Positions 8,205 to 17,282 are shown, counted from the stretch's first letter. The stretch: 64,000 nucleotides of DNA from Advenella kashmirensis W13003 (GCF_000506985.1 NZ_KI650979.1:1364710-1428709); one strand, 5' to 3'. A program made the numbers and translations. The notes: a model not told the origin generated them from the sequence alone.

Positions 8205-9941
8205 ATGGAATTTCTGGTCAACAATATGCCGCCGATCATGTTTCTCACATTGATCTGCTTTCTGCTGCTGGGATTTCCGGTCGCGTTTACGCTCGCAGCC
8301 AACGGAATTCTATACGCGCTGCTTGGGATCGCTTTCGGCGAGTTTACGTTTTCCTTTTTGCAGGCCTTGCCCGACCGGGTGTTTGGGATCGTCCTTAACG
8401 ACTCATTGCTGGCGGTGCCGTTCTTCACCCTGATGGGCCTGATCCTGGAAAGATCAGGTATGGCAGAGGATTTGCTGGAAACGATCGGACAGCTGTTCGG
8501 CCCGATCCGGGGCGGCCTGGCGATTGCTGTCGTGGTGGTCGGGGCGATGCTGGCGGCAACCACCGGCGTGGTATCGGCATCGGTGATCTCGATGGGGCTG
8601 ATTTCCCTGCCGATCATGTTGCGCTACGGTTACGATCGCAAGCTTGCAACGGGTGTCATTGCTGCATCAGGAACGTTGTCGCAGATTATTCCTCCCTCAC
8701 TCGTGCTGATCATCCTGGCCGATCAGCTGGGGCGTTCCATTGGCGATATGTACCGCGGTGCGATGTTGCCCGGTTTTATCCTGGCAGGCGCGTACATTCT
8801 TTATGTCGTGATCTGTTCCATCGTCAAGCCGTCGAGTGCACCGGCGCTGCCCGAGGAAGCACGGATTTATCGTGAACCCAATGGGAAAAGTGGGCTGGTC
8901 TCGCTGCTGGTGCTCACGATTGTCGCTGCGGCGGGCGCCTGGTTGCTGGATAAAATCCTGCTGACAGAAAAAACGGCGCTGGACGAAGTCGTTGTCCTGA
9001 ACTTGCTGTTGTGGGGCATCATTGCGTTTGTCATCGCTGCACTGAACAAGGCACTGGGGCTCAGGATGCTGTCGCAGATCGCCGAGCGCGTGGTTTTCGT
9101 CATGATTCCTCCCCTGTTACTGATCTTTCTGGTGCTGGGTACAATCTTCATCGGGGTGGCGACGCCGACTGAAGGCGGCGCCATGGGAGCGGTAGGCGCG
9201 ATTGTCATGGCACTGATCCGACGTCGCCTGAGCTGGGCTTTGCTCAAGCAGGCCATGGATACGACTACCAAGCTCACCAGTTTTGTCGTGTTTATTCTGG
9301 TCGGTTCCACAATCTTTACACTTACATTTACCGGATTTGGTGGTCAGCATTGGGTTGAGGGACTGTTTGCAAGTCTGCCAGGTGGCGAAATAGGATTTCT
9401 GATTGTCGTCAGTATTGCAACTTTTTTCCTTGCATTCTTCCTGGATTTCTTTGAACTGGCGTTTATTATCGTGCCGCTACTTGGGCCGGTGGCCGACAAG
9501 ATGGGGATTGACCTGATCTGGTTCGGCGTGTTGCTGGCGGTCAATATGCAGACTTCCTTCATGCATCCTCCTTTCGGATTTGCACTGTTTTATCTGCGTT
9601 CTGTTGCGCCCAAGGAAGATTATGTGGATCGTGTTACCGGAAAATTGATCAAAAGGGTCAGTACAGGAGATATCTATCGTGGCTCCATCCCGTTTATCGT
9701 CATTCAGCTGCTGATGGTGGTAGCGGTCATGGCCTGGCCCGGCATGGTCATGCACTATAAGGGTGCCGGTACCGGCGTGGATCCCGCCACGGTCAAATTT
9801 GATATGGGTACATCGTACGACTCCGGCGGCTATAGCACCGATCCTTATGGCAGTGGCGGGGCAGCCGATTTCGGTAGCCCCGCCCCCGAGCAGGCGCCCG
9901 GCACCGAAAAGGAAAAAGATGCCGCGCCGCTCTTCAAATAG
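8205..9941 (+). CDS. dctM: TRAP transporter large permease (DctM), long form
   Basis: This 578-residue DctM-family permease has an N-terminal PPIMFLTLICFLLLGFPVAFTLA, TGVVSASVISMGLISLPIMLRYGYDRKLATG and PPSLVLIILADQ blocks. Its C-terminal half contains GVATPTEGGAMGAVGA and MHPPFGFALFYLRSVAP. It is longer than the common form of about 425 residues, because of an insert between the two halves (about residues 210-300, with extra membrane segments) and a Gly/Ser/Pro-rich hydrophilic tail. This long subtype is often annotated as mannitol/chloroaromatic TRAP. It forms the ion-coupled channel with DctQ and probably serves the pic pathway. Confidence 0.93.
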   Translation: MEFLVNNMPPIMFLTLICFLLLGFPVAFTLAANGILYALLGIAFGEFTFSFLQALPDRVFGIVLNDSLLAVPFFTLMGLILERSGMAEDLLETIGQLFGPIRGGLAIAVVVVGAMLAATTGVVSASVISMGLISLPIMLRYGYDRKLATGVIAASGTLSQIIPPSLVLIILADQLGRSIGDMYRGAMLPGFILAGAYILYVVICSIVKPSSAPALPEEARIYREPNGKSGLVSLLVLTIVAAAGAWLLDKILLTEKTALDEVVVLNLLLWGIIAFVIAALNKALGLRMLSQIAERVVFVMIPPLLLIFLVLGTIFIGVATPTEGGAMGAVGAIVMALIRRRLSWALLKQAMDTTTKLTSFVVFILVGSTIFTLTFTGFGGQHWVEGLFASLPGGEIGFLIVVSIATFFLAFFLDFFELAFIIVPLLGPVADKMGIDLIWFGVLLAVNMQTSFMHPPFGFALFYLRSVAPKEDYVDRVTGKLIKRVSTGDIYRGSIPFIVIQLLMVVAVMAWPGMVMHYKGAGTGVDPATVKFDMGTSYDSGGYSTDPYGSGGAADFGSPAPEQAPGTEKEKDAAPLFK

Positions 9942-9961
9942 CGTAGCGGAATAATAAACGG

Positions 9962-9990
9962 CAACGACGTCATCGCGGCATTCGTCGTTG
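9962..9990. repeat. Inverted repeat overlapping the picC promoter
   Basis: CAACGACG (9962-9969) and CGTCGTTG (9983-9990) are perfect 8-bp arms with a 13-bp loop, between dctM and picC. The right arm overlaps a candidate -35 box. With no T-run it is not a classical terminator. It may be an mRNA 3'-end hairpin for dctQM or a second regulator's site. Confidence 0.4.
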
Positions 9991-10017
9991 TCGTCCGGAA
10001 TATTAATCAGTATACTG
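9988..10017 (+). promoter_or_regulatory. picC promoter with PicR-type operator over the -10 box
   Basis: A candidate -35 TTGTCG (9988-9993) is followed by a 17-bp spacer and TATACT (10011-10016). The -10 hexamer lies inside the palindrome CAGTATACTG (10008-10017), flanked on the left by ATTAAT. The form TCAG-TATA-CTGT fits the recalled PicR site exactly. A repressor bound here would block RNA polymerase. Confidence 0.75.
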
Positions 10018-10061
10018 TTATAAAAATCAGGATACAACATTCAAAAGGACAAGGTTCACCC

Positions 10062-11024
10062 ATGACAGTGATGCGCAAGATCGCTTTCGAAGAGCATTTC
10101 AGTGCCGTTGGCTTCGACGACTATTCCAAGGCATTCGTGAAACACATTAGTACACAGGGCAGTAGCGAGCTGAATGCCCGTCTTGCGGACTTCGACGACA
10201 CGCGCATCAAACTGATGGACAAATATGGTATTGAATACGTGATTTTGTCCCAGACCGGACCGGGCGTGCAGAATGAACCGGACAGCGCGACGGCGGTGCG
10301 CCGCAGCCGGGAAAATAACGATTTTCTGGCAGCGCAGATCGAGCGCAATCGCGAGCGCTTCGGTGGATTCGCAACGCTGCCCATGCAGGATCCCCGGGCG
10401 GCGATAGACGAACTGCGGCGCACGGTGAATGATCTGGGTTTCAAGGGAGCGCTGGTCAATGGTCACACTCAGGGCGTGTACTACGATCTGCCCGAATATG
10501 ACCCGTTCTGGGCTGAGCTGGAAAAGCTCGGTGTGCCGTTCTATCTGCATCCATTTGACGCCTTTGATGTACCGCATGCATATAGCGGGCACCCGGAGCT
10601 GGTGGGCGCAACCTGGGGATGGGGCGTTGAAGCAGGCACACATGCGTTGCGCTTGCTCTTTGGTGGTGTGTTCGATCGTCATCCTGGCGTGAAAGTCATC
10701 CTGGGTCATATGGGAGAAGGGCTTCCGTTCCAGCGCTGGCGTTTTGACAGCCGTTTTGCCGTGTACCCGCATGGCGTGACACTCAAGCGTCAACCATCGG
10801 AATATATCGGCAACAATATCGTCATTACCACGTCGGGTGTCTGCTCGCACGCAACTTTGCAGGGTGCGATTGCGGAAATGGGTGCCGAAGCGGTGATGTT
10901 CTCGGTCGACTATCCCTACGAATCGATCGAATTGGCCGCTCAGTTTATCGATACCGCGCCACTGGATGAAAAAACAAAGCAACTGGTGTGCTACGACAAT
11001 GCAAAAAAACTGTTCCGGCTTTGA
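10062..11024 (+). CDS. picC: 3,6-dihydroxypicolinate decarboxylase (PicC), amidohydrolase-2 family
   Basis: This 320-residue protein of the ACMSD/gamma-resorcylate decarboxylase group carries Glu10-x-His12 (FEEHF), His163 (YLHPF), His216 (GHMGEGLPF) and Asp283 (SVDYPYES). The spacing matches the metal ligands of non-oxidative aromatic decarboxylases. In the known picolinate pathway PicC converts 3,6-dihydroxypicolinate to 2,5-dihydroxypyridine. The next genes encode enzymes acting on exactly that product, and no NicC-type flavin monooxygenase is present, which argues against the nicotinate route. It is the first gene of picC-E-D-F, with AAGG 8 bp before the ATG. Aminocarboxymuconate semialdehyde decarboxylase is a less likely alternative. 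Confidence 0.9.
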   Translation: MTVMRKIAFEEHFSAVGFDDYSKAFVKHISTQGSSELNARLADFDDTRIKLMDKYGIEYVILSQTGPGVQNEPDSATAVRRSRENNDFLAAQIERNRERFGGFATLPMQDPRAAIDELRRTVNDLGFKGALVNGHTQGVYYDLPEYDPFWAELEKLGVPFYLHPFDAFDVPHAYSGHPELVGATWGWGVEAGTHALRLLFGGVFDRHPGVKVILGHMGEGLPFQRWRFDSRFAVYPHGVTLKRQPSEYIGNNIVITTSGVCSHATLQGAIAEMGAEAVMFSVDYPYESIELAAQFIDTAPLDEKTKQLVCYDNAKKLFRL

Positions 11025-11041
11025 TTCAACAGGAGAAGATA

Positions 11042-11884
11042 ATGAACACTTTTATGTACGGGGCGAATGTTCACGCAAATGGCATCCGTCAGCACTACTT
11101 GCGATTTGGCGGCGTAGAGGGGGCACGCAAAACGCGTCCGGCGATTGTGATCGTACCGGGTATCACCAGCCCTGCCACTACCTGGGCCTTTGTGGGAGAG
11201 CGGTTTGGTCAGCACTATGATACCTATGTGCTTGATGTGCGAGGCCGCGGCCTGAGCGATGCATCTGCTTGCATGGATTACAGTCTGGATGCCCAGGCCA
11301 GGGATGTGATCGAGTTTGCCCGTGCACTCAAACTGCAGGAATACATCATCGTGGGACATTCCATGGGCGCGCGCATTGGTGCCAGAGCCGCTGCTACCCG
11401 GCCGGCCGGTCTGGCCAGGCTGGTCATGGTTGATCCGCCTGTGTCCGGCCCCGGCCGCCGGGCTTATCCGTCCAAACTGCCGTGGTATGTAGACTCAATG
11501 GCGCTGGCGCGCAAGGGTTGCAGCGCGCAGGAGATGAAGGCATTCTGTCCCACCTGGACCGACGAACAATTGCAGCTGCGTGCCGAGTGGCTTCACACGT
11601 GTGATGAGCGCGCCGTTATCGAAAGTTTCGAGGGGTTTCATACTGATGATGTCTTTGCCGATTTCCCGAACATTCAGATTCCCGTATTGCTGATGACGGC
11701 GGAACGCGGCGATGTCGTGTTGCCCGCAGACGTGAGCGAAATCGAAGGTCTGATCGATGGGCTGACGCATGCCCGGGTGGGTGATGCCGGCCATATGATT
11801 CCCTGGGACAACGAAGAGGGGTTCTATCAGGCATTCGGCGATTTCCTGGGAGAGCGCCTGACGGATTCGCGCCAGGCGCGGTAA
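11042..11884 (+). CDS. picE: N-formylmaleamate deformylase (PicE/NicD-type alpha/beta hydrolase)
   Basis: The product is a 280-residue alpha/beta hydrolase with nucleophile Ser107 in VGHSMGA, an oxyanion-region VPGITSPATTW, an acid residue probably at Asp224 or Asp230, and His251 in DAGHMIPW. The start at 11042 follows AGGAG with a proper spacer and lies 17 bp after picC. An in-frame ATG 54 bp upstream would overlap picC. The reaction expected from the pathway is hydrolysis of N-formylmaleamate to maleamate and formate. Its place between the decarboxylase and the 2,5-dihydroxypyridine dioxygenase supports this over a generic esterase. Confidence 0.88.
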   Translation: MNTFMYGANVHANGIRQHYLRFGGVEGARKTRPAIVIVPGITSPATTWAFVGERFGQHYDTYVLDVRGRGLSDASACMDYSLDAQARDVIEFARALKLQEYIIVGHSMGARIGARAAATRPAGLARLVMVDPPVSGPGRRAYPSKLPWYVDSMALARKGCSAQEMKAFCPTWTDEQLQLRAEWLHTCDERAVIESFEGFHTDDVFADFPNIQIPVLLMTAERGDVVLPADVSEIEGLIDGLTHARVGDAGHMIPWDNEEGFYQAFGDFLGERLTDSRQAR

Positions 11885-11971
11885 TACCGACAGCGGTGCA
11901 CGCACCCGTGACAACAAGTGCATGCTGCGTTTTTTTTAATGTTGCGTCCTATATTTACAAGGAGACTGTTC

Positions 11972-13021
11972 ATGGCCGTTAGCGATTATCAACTGATTGC
12001 CGCCTGGCAGCACGTTCTGACCCTGTCCAGGCTGGAACGGGGACAAACCGTTACCATTTTAACCAGCGCCATTACGCATCCCCAGACTCTGGCATGTGCG
12101 TTGATTGCGGTGCAGTCCATGGGGGCGGTGGTTAACCGGCTGGATTTGCCGCCCGTAAACGCAGAGAAATCATTAAGCCGGGATCCGCTGGCTTACCTTG
12201 GCACCACACCGCTTACAGGCAATCCCGCTGCCATTGCCGCGCTGAAGGCCAGCGATCTGGTGCTGGATCTGATGACGCTGCTTTTTTCACCGGAACAGAT
12301 CGATATCCTGGAAAGCGGCACCAAGATTCTGCTGGCGGTGGAACCGCCGGAAATACTGGTGCGTTGCCTGCCGACTGCCGAAGATCGCGAACGGGTACTG
12401 GCGGCTTCGGCACTTATCACGAATGCAAAGGAAATGACCGTCGTCTCGGACGCAGGTACGGATTTGCGTTGTCCGCTGGGCGAATTTCCGGCCATCAGCG
12501 AGTATGGCTTTGTTGACGAACCTGGGCGCTGGGATCACTGGCCCAGCGGCTTTTCACTGACATGGCCCAACGAGCAGGGAGCCAACGGCACTATTGTGAT
12601 CGACACGGGAGATATCCTGTTGCCCCAGAAATCGTATGTAGGCTCGCCCATCACCCTAACGGTGAAAAACGGGTATGCAGTAAAGATCGAAGGCGGAATT
12701 GACGCCGAGCGTCTGTCCGAATATATGGAAACCTTCAACGATCCGGAAGGCTATGCGATTTCGCATATCGGATGGGGACTGCAGAAGCGCGCGTATTGGT
12801 CAACGCTCGAACTGTACGACAGGGAACAAACCATAGGCATGGATGCGCGCGCCTTCGCCGGCAACTTTCTGTTTTCGCTCGGTCCCAATAATGAAGCGGG
12901 CGGGTCTCGCACCACGGCATGTCATATCGATATTCCGTTGCGCAATTGTACGGTGCGACTGGATGAAAAAGCGGTCGTCATAAAAGGAAAGCTTCAGGAA
13001 GAGAGACATGGAACACAATAG
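11972..13021 (+). CDS. picD: 2,5-dihydroxypyridine 5,6-dioxygenase (PicD/NicX)
   Basis: The 349-residue protein matches the NicX family, a non-heme Fe(II) ring-cleavage dioxygenase related in fold to M29 aminopeptidases. His265 (YAISHIGWG), His318 and Asp320 (TACHIDIPL) stand at the same positions as the iron ligands known in Pseudomonas NicX. It opens 2,5-dihydroxypyridine to N-formylmaleamate. The ATG at 11972 follows AAGGAG by 8 bp, and an upstream in-frame ATG at 11918 has no such signal. The 3' end overlaps the picF start by 14 bp, suggesting coupled translation. Confidence 0.95.
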   Translation: MAVSDYQLIAAWQHVLTLSRLERGQTVTILTSAITHPQTLACALIAVQSMGAVVNRLDLPPVNAEKSLSRDPLAYLGTTPLTGNPAAIAALKASDLVLDLMTLLFSPEQIDILESGTKILLAVEPPEILVRCLPTAEDRERVLAASALITNAKEMTVVSDAGTDLRCPLGEFPAISEYGFVDEPGRWDHWPSGFSLTWPNEQGANGTIVIDTGDILLPQKSYVGSPITLTVKNGYAVKIEGGIDAERLSEYMETFNDPEGYAISHIGWGLQKRAYWSTLELYDREQTIGMDARAFAGNFLFSLGPNNEAGGSRTTACHIDIPLRNCTVRLDEKAVVIKGKLQEERHGTQ

Positions 13022-13655
13022 CGAATCACACGTGTACGCAGCCCAGGGGTTCGGCGCCGATCTTGAATTGAAACCGCCCATCGGATTGTTGATTGTGGAT
13101 TTGGTTAACGGTTTTGCCGATCCTGACATATTTGGTGGCGGCAATATCCGCCAGGCAATCGACAATACTGTCCCGTTGCTGGAGGCGGCCAGACAGGCTG
13201 GCTGGCCCATTGCGCATACGCGCATTGTGTATGCCGATGACGGTTCCGATCACAATGTGTTCAGCGCCAAGATTCCTGCCATGCTGACGCTGACCGAACA
13301 GGCGTCGCGCAGTCAGATCGTGCCTGAGCTGACGCCGCGCAGGGGCGAGCTGGTTGTGCGAAAAAATGTAGCATCGGCTTTTTTCGGGACTTCGCTGGCT
13401 GCGTGGCTGACGCATCGTGGCGTGCATACGCTGGCGTTCGCGGGCGCCGTTACCAGCGGGTGTATACGGGCCAGCGTGGTGGACGCCAGTCAAATGGGTT
13501 TTGCGCCGCTGGTGATCGAAGACTGTGTGGGCGACCGCGCAGAAGGGCCGCATCAGGCGAACCTGTTTGATATGAGGCAGAAATACGCGGTGGTTATGAA
13601 GCGGGATGAGGCCCTGGCTGCGTTGGGTATCAAAAGAATGACGGCCAAGGCCTGA
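13008..13655 (+). CDS. picF: Maleamate amidohydrolase (PicF/NicF), isochorismatase fold
   Basis: This 215-residue cysteine hydrolase of the isochorismatase family has its catalytic triad visible as Asp31 (LIVDLVNGF), Lys119 (VVRKNVASAFFGT) and Cys152 (VTSGCIRASV), with the usual non-proline cis-peptide region AVTSG. It hydrolyses maleamate to maleate and ammonia, the nitrogen-releasing step of the pathway. The gene starts inside the end of picD (14-bp overlap), and a hairpin terminator follows 48 bp after its stop, so picC-E-D-F form one unit. Confidence 0.93.
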   Translation: MEHNSESHVYAAQGFGADLELKPPIGLLIVDLVNGFADPDIFGGGNIRQAIDNTVPLLEAARQAGWPIAHTRIVYADDGSDHNVFSAKIPAMLTLTEQASRSQIVPELTPRRGELVVRKNVASAFFGTSLAAWLTHRGVHTLAFAGAVTSGCIRASVVDASQMGFAPLVIEDCVGDRAEGPHQANLFDMRQKYAVVMKRDEALAALGIKRMTAKA

Positions 13656-13703
13656 AGGATACATCGCCGTGGCATAGGCGAATCTGCCAGGATCTGCAAT
13701 CAG

Positions 13704-13731
13704 AAGGGCACGGAAGACCGCGCCCTTTTTT
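13704..13731 (+). terminator. Rho-independent terminator after picF
   Basis: The arms AAGGGCACGG and CCGCGCCCTT pair with one A/C mismatch around an AAGA loop and are followed by a T-run. The hairpin lies between convergent picF and picB4. No T-run forms on the other strand, so it terminates plus-strand transcripts only. Confidence 0.85.
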
Positions 13732-13762
13732 GCTGCTTTACGGACCGAGGAGGGCGTTGCGA

Positions 13763-14281
13763 TTAAATCGGATACACAAGGCTATTGGCCAGAATTTCGG
13801 TATCGAAGATCGCGTGGCGCTCTTTGAGCCTGAGTTGATCGCCGACCCACACGAACGTATCATGATAAGTGCCTGCCAGGTGAATCGTGGACGGCCCCTC
13901 GACCAGCGTTTGCATCAGCAGGAAATTGGCCTGTGCCTCGATGTCGCCTGCCTCGGATTCCTGCAGGATCCGAATGTTCGACACCACGTGCAGGGTAAAG
14001 CGTGGCGCATACATTTGCGTGCGTGACGTCGCGACGGCGCGGTCATGCATCATGTCGCGTCCCTCGGCGTAGATCAGGCCGACAGGCAGCCCCAGTTCGG
14101 CATTTTCCCGGGACGTGGCGCGATACAGGCCGTCTTCCGTGAAAAAGTCAGGCCATTGTTCAACCTGATTCTGATCCAGCACGGCGCAATATTCTGCATG
14201 AAAATTTTCAATCTCCGGTCTCAATGCCAGCGCTCGTTCCCTTGAAATATTTTGTGGCTGGTACGTGAACGTATTTTTCAT
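13763..14281 (-). CDS. picB4: Ring-hydroxylating oxygenase beta subunit (PicB4)
   Basis: The 172-residue protein matches the small, non-catalytic subunit of Rieske ring-hydroxylating oxygenases (SnoaL-like cone fold). It shows an N-terminal helix ALRPEIENFHAEYCAVLDQNQVEQWPDFFTEDGLYRA and a later FTLHVVSNIRI block. It should form an alpha3beta3 complex with PicB3. AAGAAGG lies upstream of the ATG, and the gene lies 14 bp after picB3 as the last gene of the minus-strand unit. Suffix numbering follows the A. faecalis order as I recall it, so B1-B4 labels are less certain than subunit roles. Confidence 0.88.
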   Translation of the reverse strand: MKNTFTYQPQNISRERALALRPEIENFHAEYCAVLDQNQVEQWPDFFTEDGLYRATSRENAELGLPVGLIYAEGRDMMHDRAVATSRTQMYAPRFTLHVVSNIRILQESEAGDIEAQANFLLMQTLVEGPSTIHLAGTYHDTFVWVGDQLRLKERHAIFDTEILANSLVYPI

Positions 14282-14295
14282 TTGTGATTGCCTTC

Positions 14296-15585
14296 TTAAA
14301 TATCCATGACCTTGCGGTAATACTCGTACATGGAGCGGATGGCCGCTTCAGATATCAATGTGTTCGATGTCCCTGTCTTGTTGGCATCCAGTTTGATAAT
14401 GCTGGTGTCAGTGGTTGAGCGACGCACACCTTCCTGTACGAACTTCATGGCCTCGTTGTCTTCCAGGCCGAGGAACCCGGCAGGGCCCATCAGATTTCCC
14501 TGGCGAAGCCGGTGACGCAGCGTTTCTTCTGAATCGTCTTCGTAGCCGAACATGGTCCATTGCATGATCAGGCTGTTCGGACCGTTAGGAATAATCTGGC
14601 GCACACCCAGCGTGTTCATTTCCCGCTGCACAATGAGATTGGGCCAGATGGTCTGCATCGTGACGGACCACGGCGAATCGAATTCCTTTATGTAGTTCAG
14701 AAAGCGTTCGTCTTTCAGGCGTAATGTGTCGACGTAAGAGCGCATTTCTTTTTTATTCTCTTCGCTCACGCTGGCATATTTGTCTTCGGATTTGGCCGAG
14801 GCCATGTATCCGTGGCGTCCGTGCACGGAATCGACGAGCATCTGGGATTTGTTACCGGCGACAAGCAGGCCAAATACCACCAGGAAGGAATGCAACAGGG
14901 TCGCGTGGTAGGGATCTTTCAGATTCTCGTGATACATCTTCCAGTTGCACGGCAGTTCGTTGCGATAGTAGCCGACGACGCGCAGGGGCTTGCCGGGGAA
15001 AATGACATTGAAATCCTCCAGGATTTCCGGCGTCAGATACTCTTCTATCGGTTCGACCTCGTCCGAGTAGGACGCAAAAATCACGCCGTGATGCGTGGTC
15101 ACGTTCAGTCTTTTCAGGCCGTGATCTGCATTTTTGAAGTCACGCGGCATGCCGCCTTCCTTGTTGACGCCCCGTTTGAACGGAATCCCTTGCAAGTCGC
15201 CCTTCAGGCTGTAGGACCATTGGTGATACGGGCACACGAATTCATTCGTATTGCCCTGATTTTTTCGACAGAATTCTGCCCCGCGATGGGCGCAGCGATT
15301 TTCAAATACATTGATGGAACCATCCTCGGCTCGCGAGACGACGACGGGGGTTGCACCGACATAGGAGCGCTTGTAGTCGCCCGATTTGGGAATTTCGGCT
15401 TCGAGGGCGACAAAATTCCAGGTCTTGCCATGGAAGATGCGCTCCATTTCGAGGTCATACACAGACTGGCTGGTATACACCCAGTCCGGAATGGCGTGAA
15501 GGGCGTCTTCGGGCCACACGCAGTCTTCGACAGGGGTGTTCTTGGCGCCCAGCGTTTGGCCAATGACGGTTTGAGACTGAAACAT
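14296..15585 (-). CDS. picB3: Rieske oxygenase alpha subunit (PicB3), 6-hydroxypicolinate 3-monooxygenase
   Basis: This is the 429-residue catalytic subunit. The Rieske [2Fe-2S] ligands are Cys98-x-His100 (RCAHRGAEF) and Cys118-x2-His121 (CPYHQWSY). The mononuclear iron site is Asp224-x2-His227-x4-His232 (NLKDPYHATLLH), preceded by NWKMYHEN. In the known pathway the four-component enzyme 3-hydroxylates 6-hydroxypicolinate to 3,6-dihydroxypicolinate, the substrate of PicC encoded nearby. The specific substrate is inferred from context, because the alpha subunit alone would read only as an aromatic-ring oxygenase. Confidence 0.9.
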   Translation of the reverse strand: MFQSQTVIGQTLGAKNTPVEDCVWPEDALHAIPDWVYTSQSVYDLEMERIFHGKTWNFVALEAEIPKSGDYKRSYVGATPVVVSRAEDGSINVFENRCAHRGAEFCRKNQGNTNEFVCPYHQWSYSLKGDLQGIPFKRGVNKEGGMPRDFKNADHGLKRLNVTTHHGVIFASYSDEVEPIEEYLTPEILEDFNVIFPGKPLRVVGYYRNELPCNWKMYHENLKDPYHATLLHSFLVVFGLLVAGNKSQMLVDSVHGRHGYMASAKSEDKYASVSEENKKEMRSYVDTLRLKDERFLNYIKEFDSPWSVTMQTIWPNLIVQREMNTLGVRQIIPNGPNSLIMQWTMFGYEDDSEETLRHRLRQGNLMGPAGFLGLEDNEAMKFVQEGVRRSTTDTSIIKLDANKTGTSNTLISEAAIRSMYEYYRKVMDI

Positions 15586-15619
15586 AACTTTTCTCCTGAA
15601 TGATCCGATGATCTGCCGA

Positions 15620-16912
15620 TCAGATAGCGGCAGCGGTCGTTTTTTTTGCGAATTGCTTAACAGGCAGATCGACGTCGCCGAATGCCTGGGGGTCGATCGG
15701 AATGCCCTTTTCCAGCAAGGGGCGCAGCGCCCGCAAGTCGGCGCCGGCGTTCACAGCAAGCGCATAGCGGGGAATGCGGTCTTTGATGCCAAGCAACAGA
15801 AACTTCGGGACCGCTGCGCCGGCGTCCATTTCTCCTCGCTGCACAAACTGCAAGCCGGCCGTGGTGGCGCCCAGCATCTGGATATTGCAGTCGAACTGGT
15901 CGGTCCAGAACCACGGAAACGAGGCTGCAGCGGGCGTCTGTCCCAGCATGGCCTGGACAGCAACCCTGGCCTGTTCGTTGGCGTTCTGCCATGACTCGAT
16001 GCGCATGAACTCCCCTGTTTCGGCGTTGATTCGTGTGGCGCAATCTCCGGCTGCAAACACATTCGGCATACTGGTGCGTCCGTGGTGATCGATCTTGATG
16101 CCTCCTGTGTGCGCGCAGACCGCCAGACCGGAGCGCAAGGCGACTTCGGTGTTCGGCACCAGTCCGATGGCCACAATCAGATGGTCCGCTTCGAGCCGGC
16201 GACCGTTGTCCAGGCTTAAAGTCACCGGGGCATCTGCCTGTCCTGTCTTTTGCAACTTCGCTGCAAGTACCTTTGCCCCCAAATGGAGCGTCACGCCCGC
16301 ACGGCGGGCACGTTGGGCCAGCCATTCCGAAAACAGGCCAGGAGCGTTGCGGGCCAGTAGTGAATCGGCTGCTTCAATCACATCCACATTCGCACCGAGC
16401 ATCTGAGTTGTCGAAGCAAGTTCCATGCCCAGAAACCCGCCACCGATGATGACCACCCGGGACGACGCATTCAGGGAATGTTTGAGTTTCAACGCATCGT
16501 CGGCTGTGCGCAGGTAATGAATATGCGGGTCGCCATAAGGGTAATCGGGCAACTGTCGCGCCTGGCCGCCGGTGGCAAGCAGACAGTAGTCATAGGACAG
16601 TTGTTGGCCGTCCTCCAGCAGCGCCATATTGCGTTCGCCATCGATCCGCGTGACTGTTTTCTGCAGCATCAGGTCGATCATGGCATCTTGATAGAAATCC
16701 GCAGGATGGATGTGCAGGCCAGACACGCCGGCATCGGGGTCCGACAGCATGGTTTTGGAAAGCGGCGGACGCTCGTAGGCCAGGTGAGCCTCGCTACCCA
16801 CGACGCGGATGCATCCGGCAAACCCGTGGCTGCGCAGGGTCTGTACTGCCGTGGCTGCGGCCTGTCCGTTACCGACAATCAGTATGGTCTGGTCATGATT
16901 CTCTTGTGACAC
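15620..16912 (-). CDS. picB2: Rieske oxygenase NAD(P)H:ferredoxin reductase (PicB2)
   Basis: The 430-residue flavoprotein belongs to the rubredoxin/ferredoxin reductase family of pyridine-nucleotide disulfide-type enzymes. The FAD-binding ILIVGNGQAAATAVQTLR is at residues 10-27, the NAD-binding VVIIGGGFLGMELAS is near residue 153, and the second FAD motif NVFAAGDCATR is near residue 290. It passes electrons from NADH to the PicB1 ferredoxin. It lies 61 bp after picB1 and 34 bp before picB3. The C-terminal reductase-C domain ends with a divergent Ala/Thr/Lys-rich tail. Confidence 0.9.
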   Translation of the reverse strand: MSQENHDQTILIVGNGQAAATAVQTLRSHGFAGCIRVVGSEAHLAYERPPLSKTMLSDPDAGVSGLHIHPADFYQDAMIDLMLQKTVTRIDGERNMALLEDGQQLSYDYCLLATGGQARQLPDYPYGDPHIHYLRTADDALKLKHSLNASSRVVIIGGGFLGMELASTTQMLGANVDVIEAADSLLARNAPGLFSEWLAQRARRAGVTLHLGAKVLAAKLQKTGQADAPVTLSLDNGRRLEADHLIVAIGLVPNTEVALRSGLAVCAHTGGIKIDHHGRTSMPNVFAAGDCATRINAETGEFMRIESWQNANEQARVAVQAMLGQTPAAASFPWFWTDQFDCNIQMLGATTAGLQFVQRGEMDAGAAVPKFLLLGIKDRIPRYALAVNAGADLRALRPLLEKGIPIDPQAFGDVDLPVKQFAKKTTAAAI

Positions 16913-16973
16913 TGTTCACCTCCGGGGCTGGCCCTCAATGATCCTTCTTGATCGTACTCATGCACGACAGATT

Positions 16974-17282
16974 TCAGGGAAACGATACCTGTACGTCTCC
17001 CGCTTCTTCCCTGACGGCATAGACTTTGATGCCGACCGTCGCCGGTGCGCTCATGGCCTTGCCGGTCTTCAAACAGAACTGGGCCTGGTGCAAAGGGCAT
17101 TCAATACAGCCGTCTTCCAGAAAGCCTTCGGACAGCAAGGCATACTGATGGGTGCAGATGTTGTCGCTGACATAGAATTGATCGTCCAGCCTGTGCAGCG
17201 CAAGTTTATGTCCGTTTATTTCAAAACCCAGCGATTCCTCGTTGTCCAGTTCGCTGGCGTTATCGATTGTTACCCAAGCCAT
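16974..17282 (-). CDS. picB1: Rieske-type ferredoxin (PicB1)
   Basis: This is a 102-residue Rieske ferredoxin with cluster ligands Cys43-x-His45 (CTHQYALL) and Cys62-x2-His65 (CPLHQAQFC), the bphA3/naphthalene-dioxygenase-type arrangement. It carries electrons from PicB2 to PicB3. It is the first gene of the minus-strand unit picB1-B2-B3-B4. The transcript start should lie in the 350-bp divergent region with two PicR-type operators, one of which is 80 bp before this start codon. Confidence 0.92.
   Translation of the reverse strand: MAWVTIDNASELDNEESLGFEINGHKLALHRLDDQFYVSDNICTHQYALLSEGFLEDGCIECPLHQAQFCLKTGKAMSAPATVGIKVYAVREEAGDVQVSFP

Noticed and set aside
10062-13655. Reading picC-E-D-F as the nicotinate (nic) lower pathway
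   Set aside because: The shared steps fit both, but a decarboxylase plus a four-component Rieske oxygenase replaces NicC, and PicA1 lacks the fused cytochromes of NicB.
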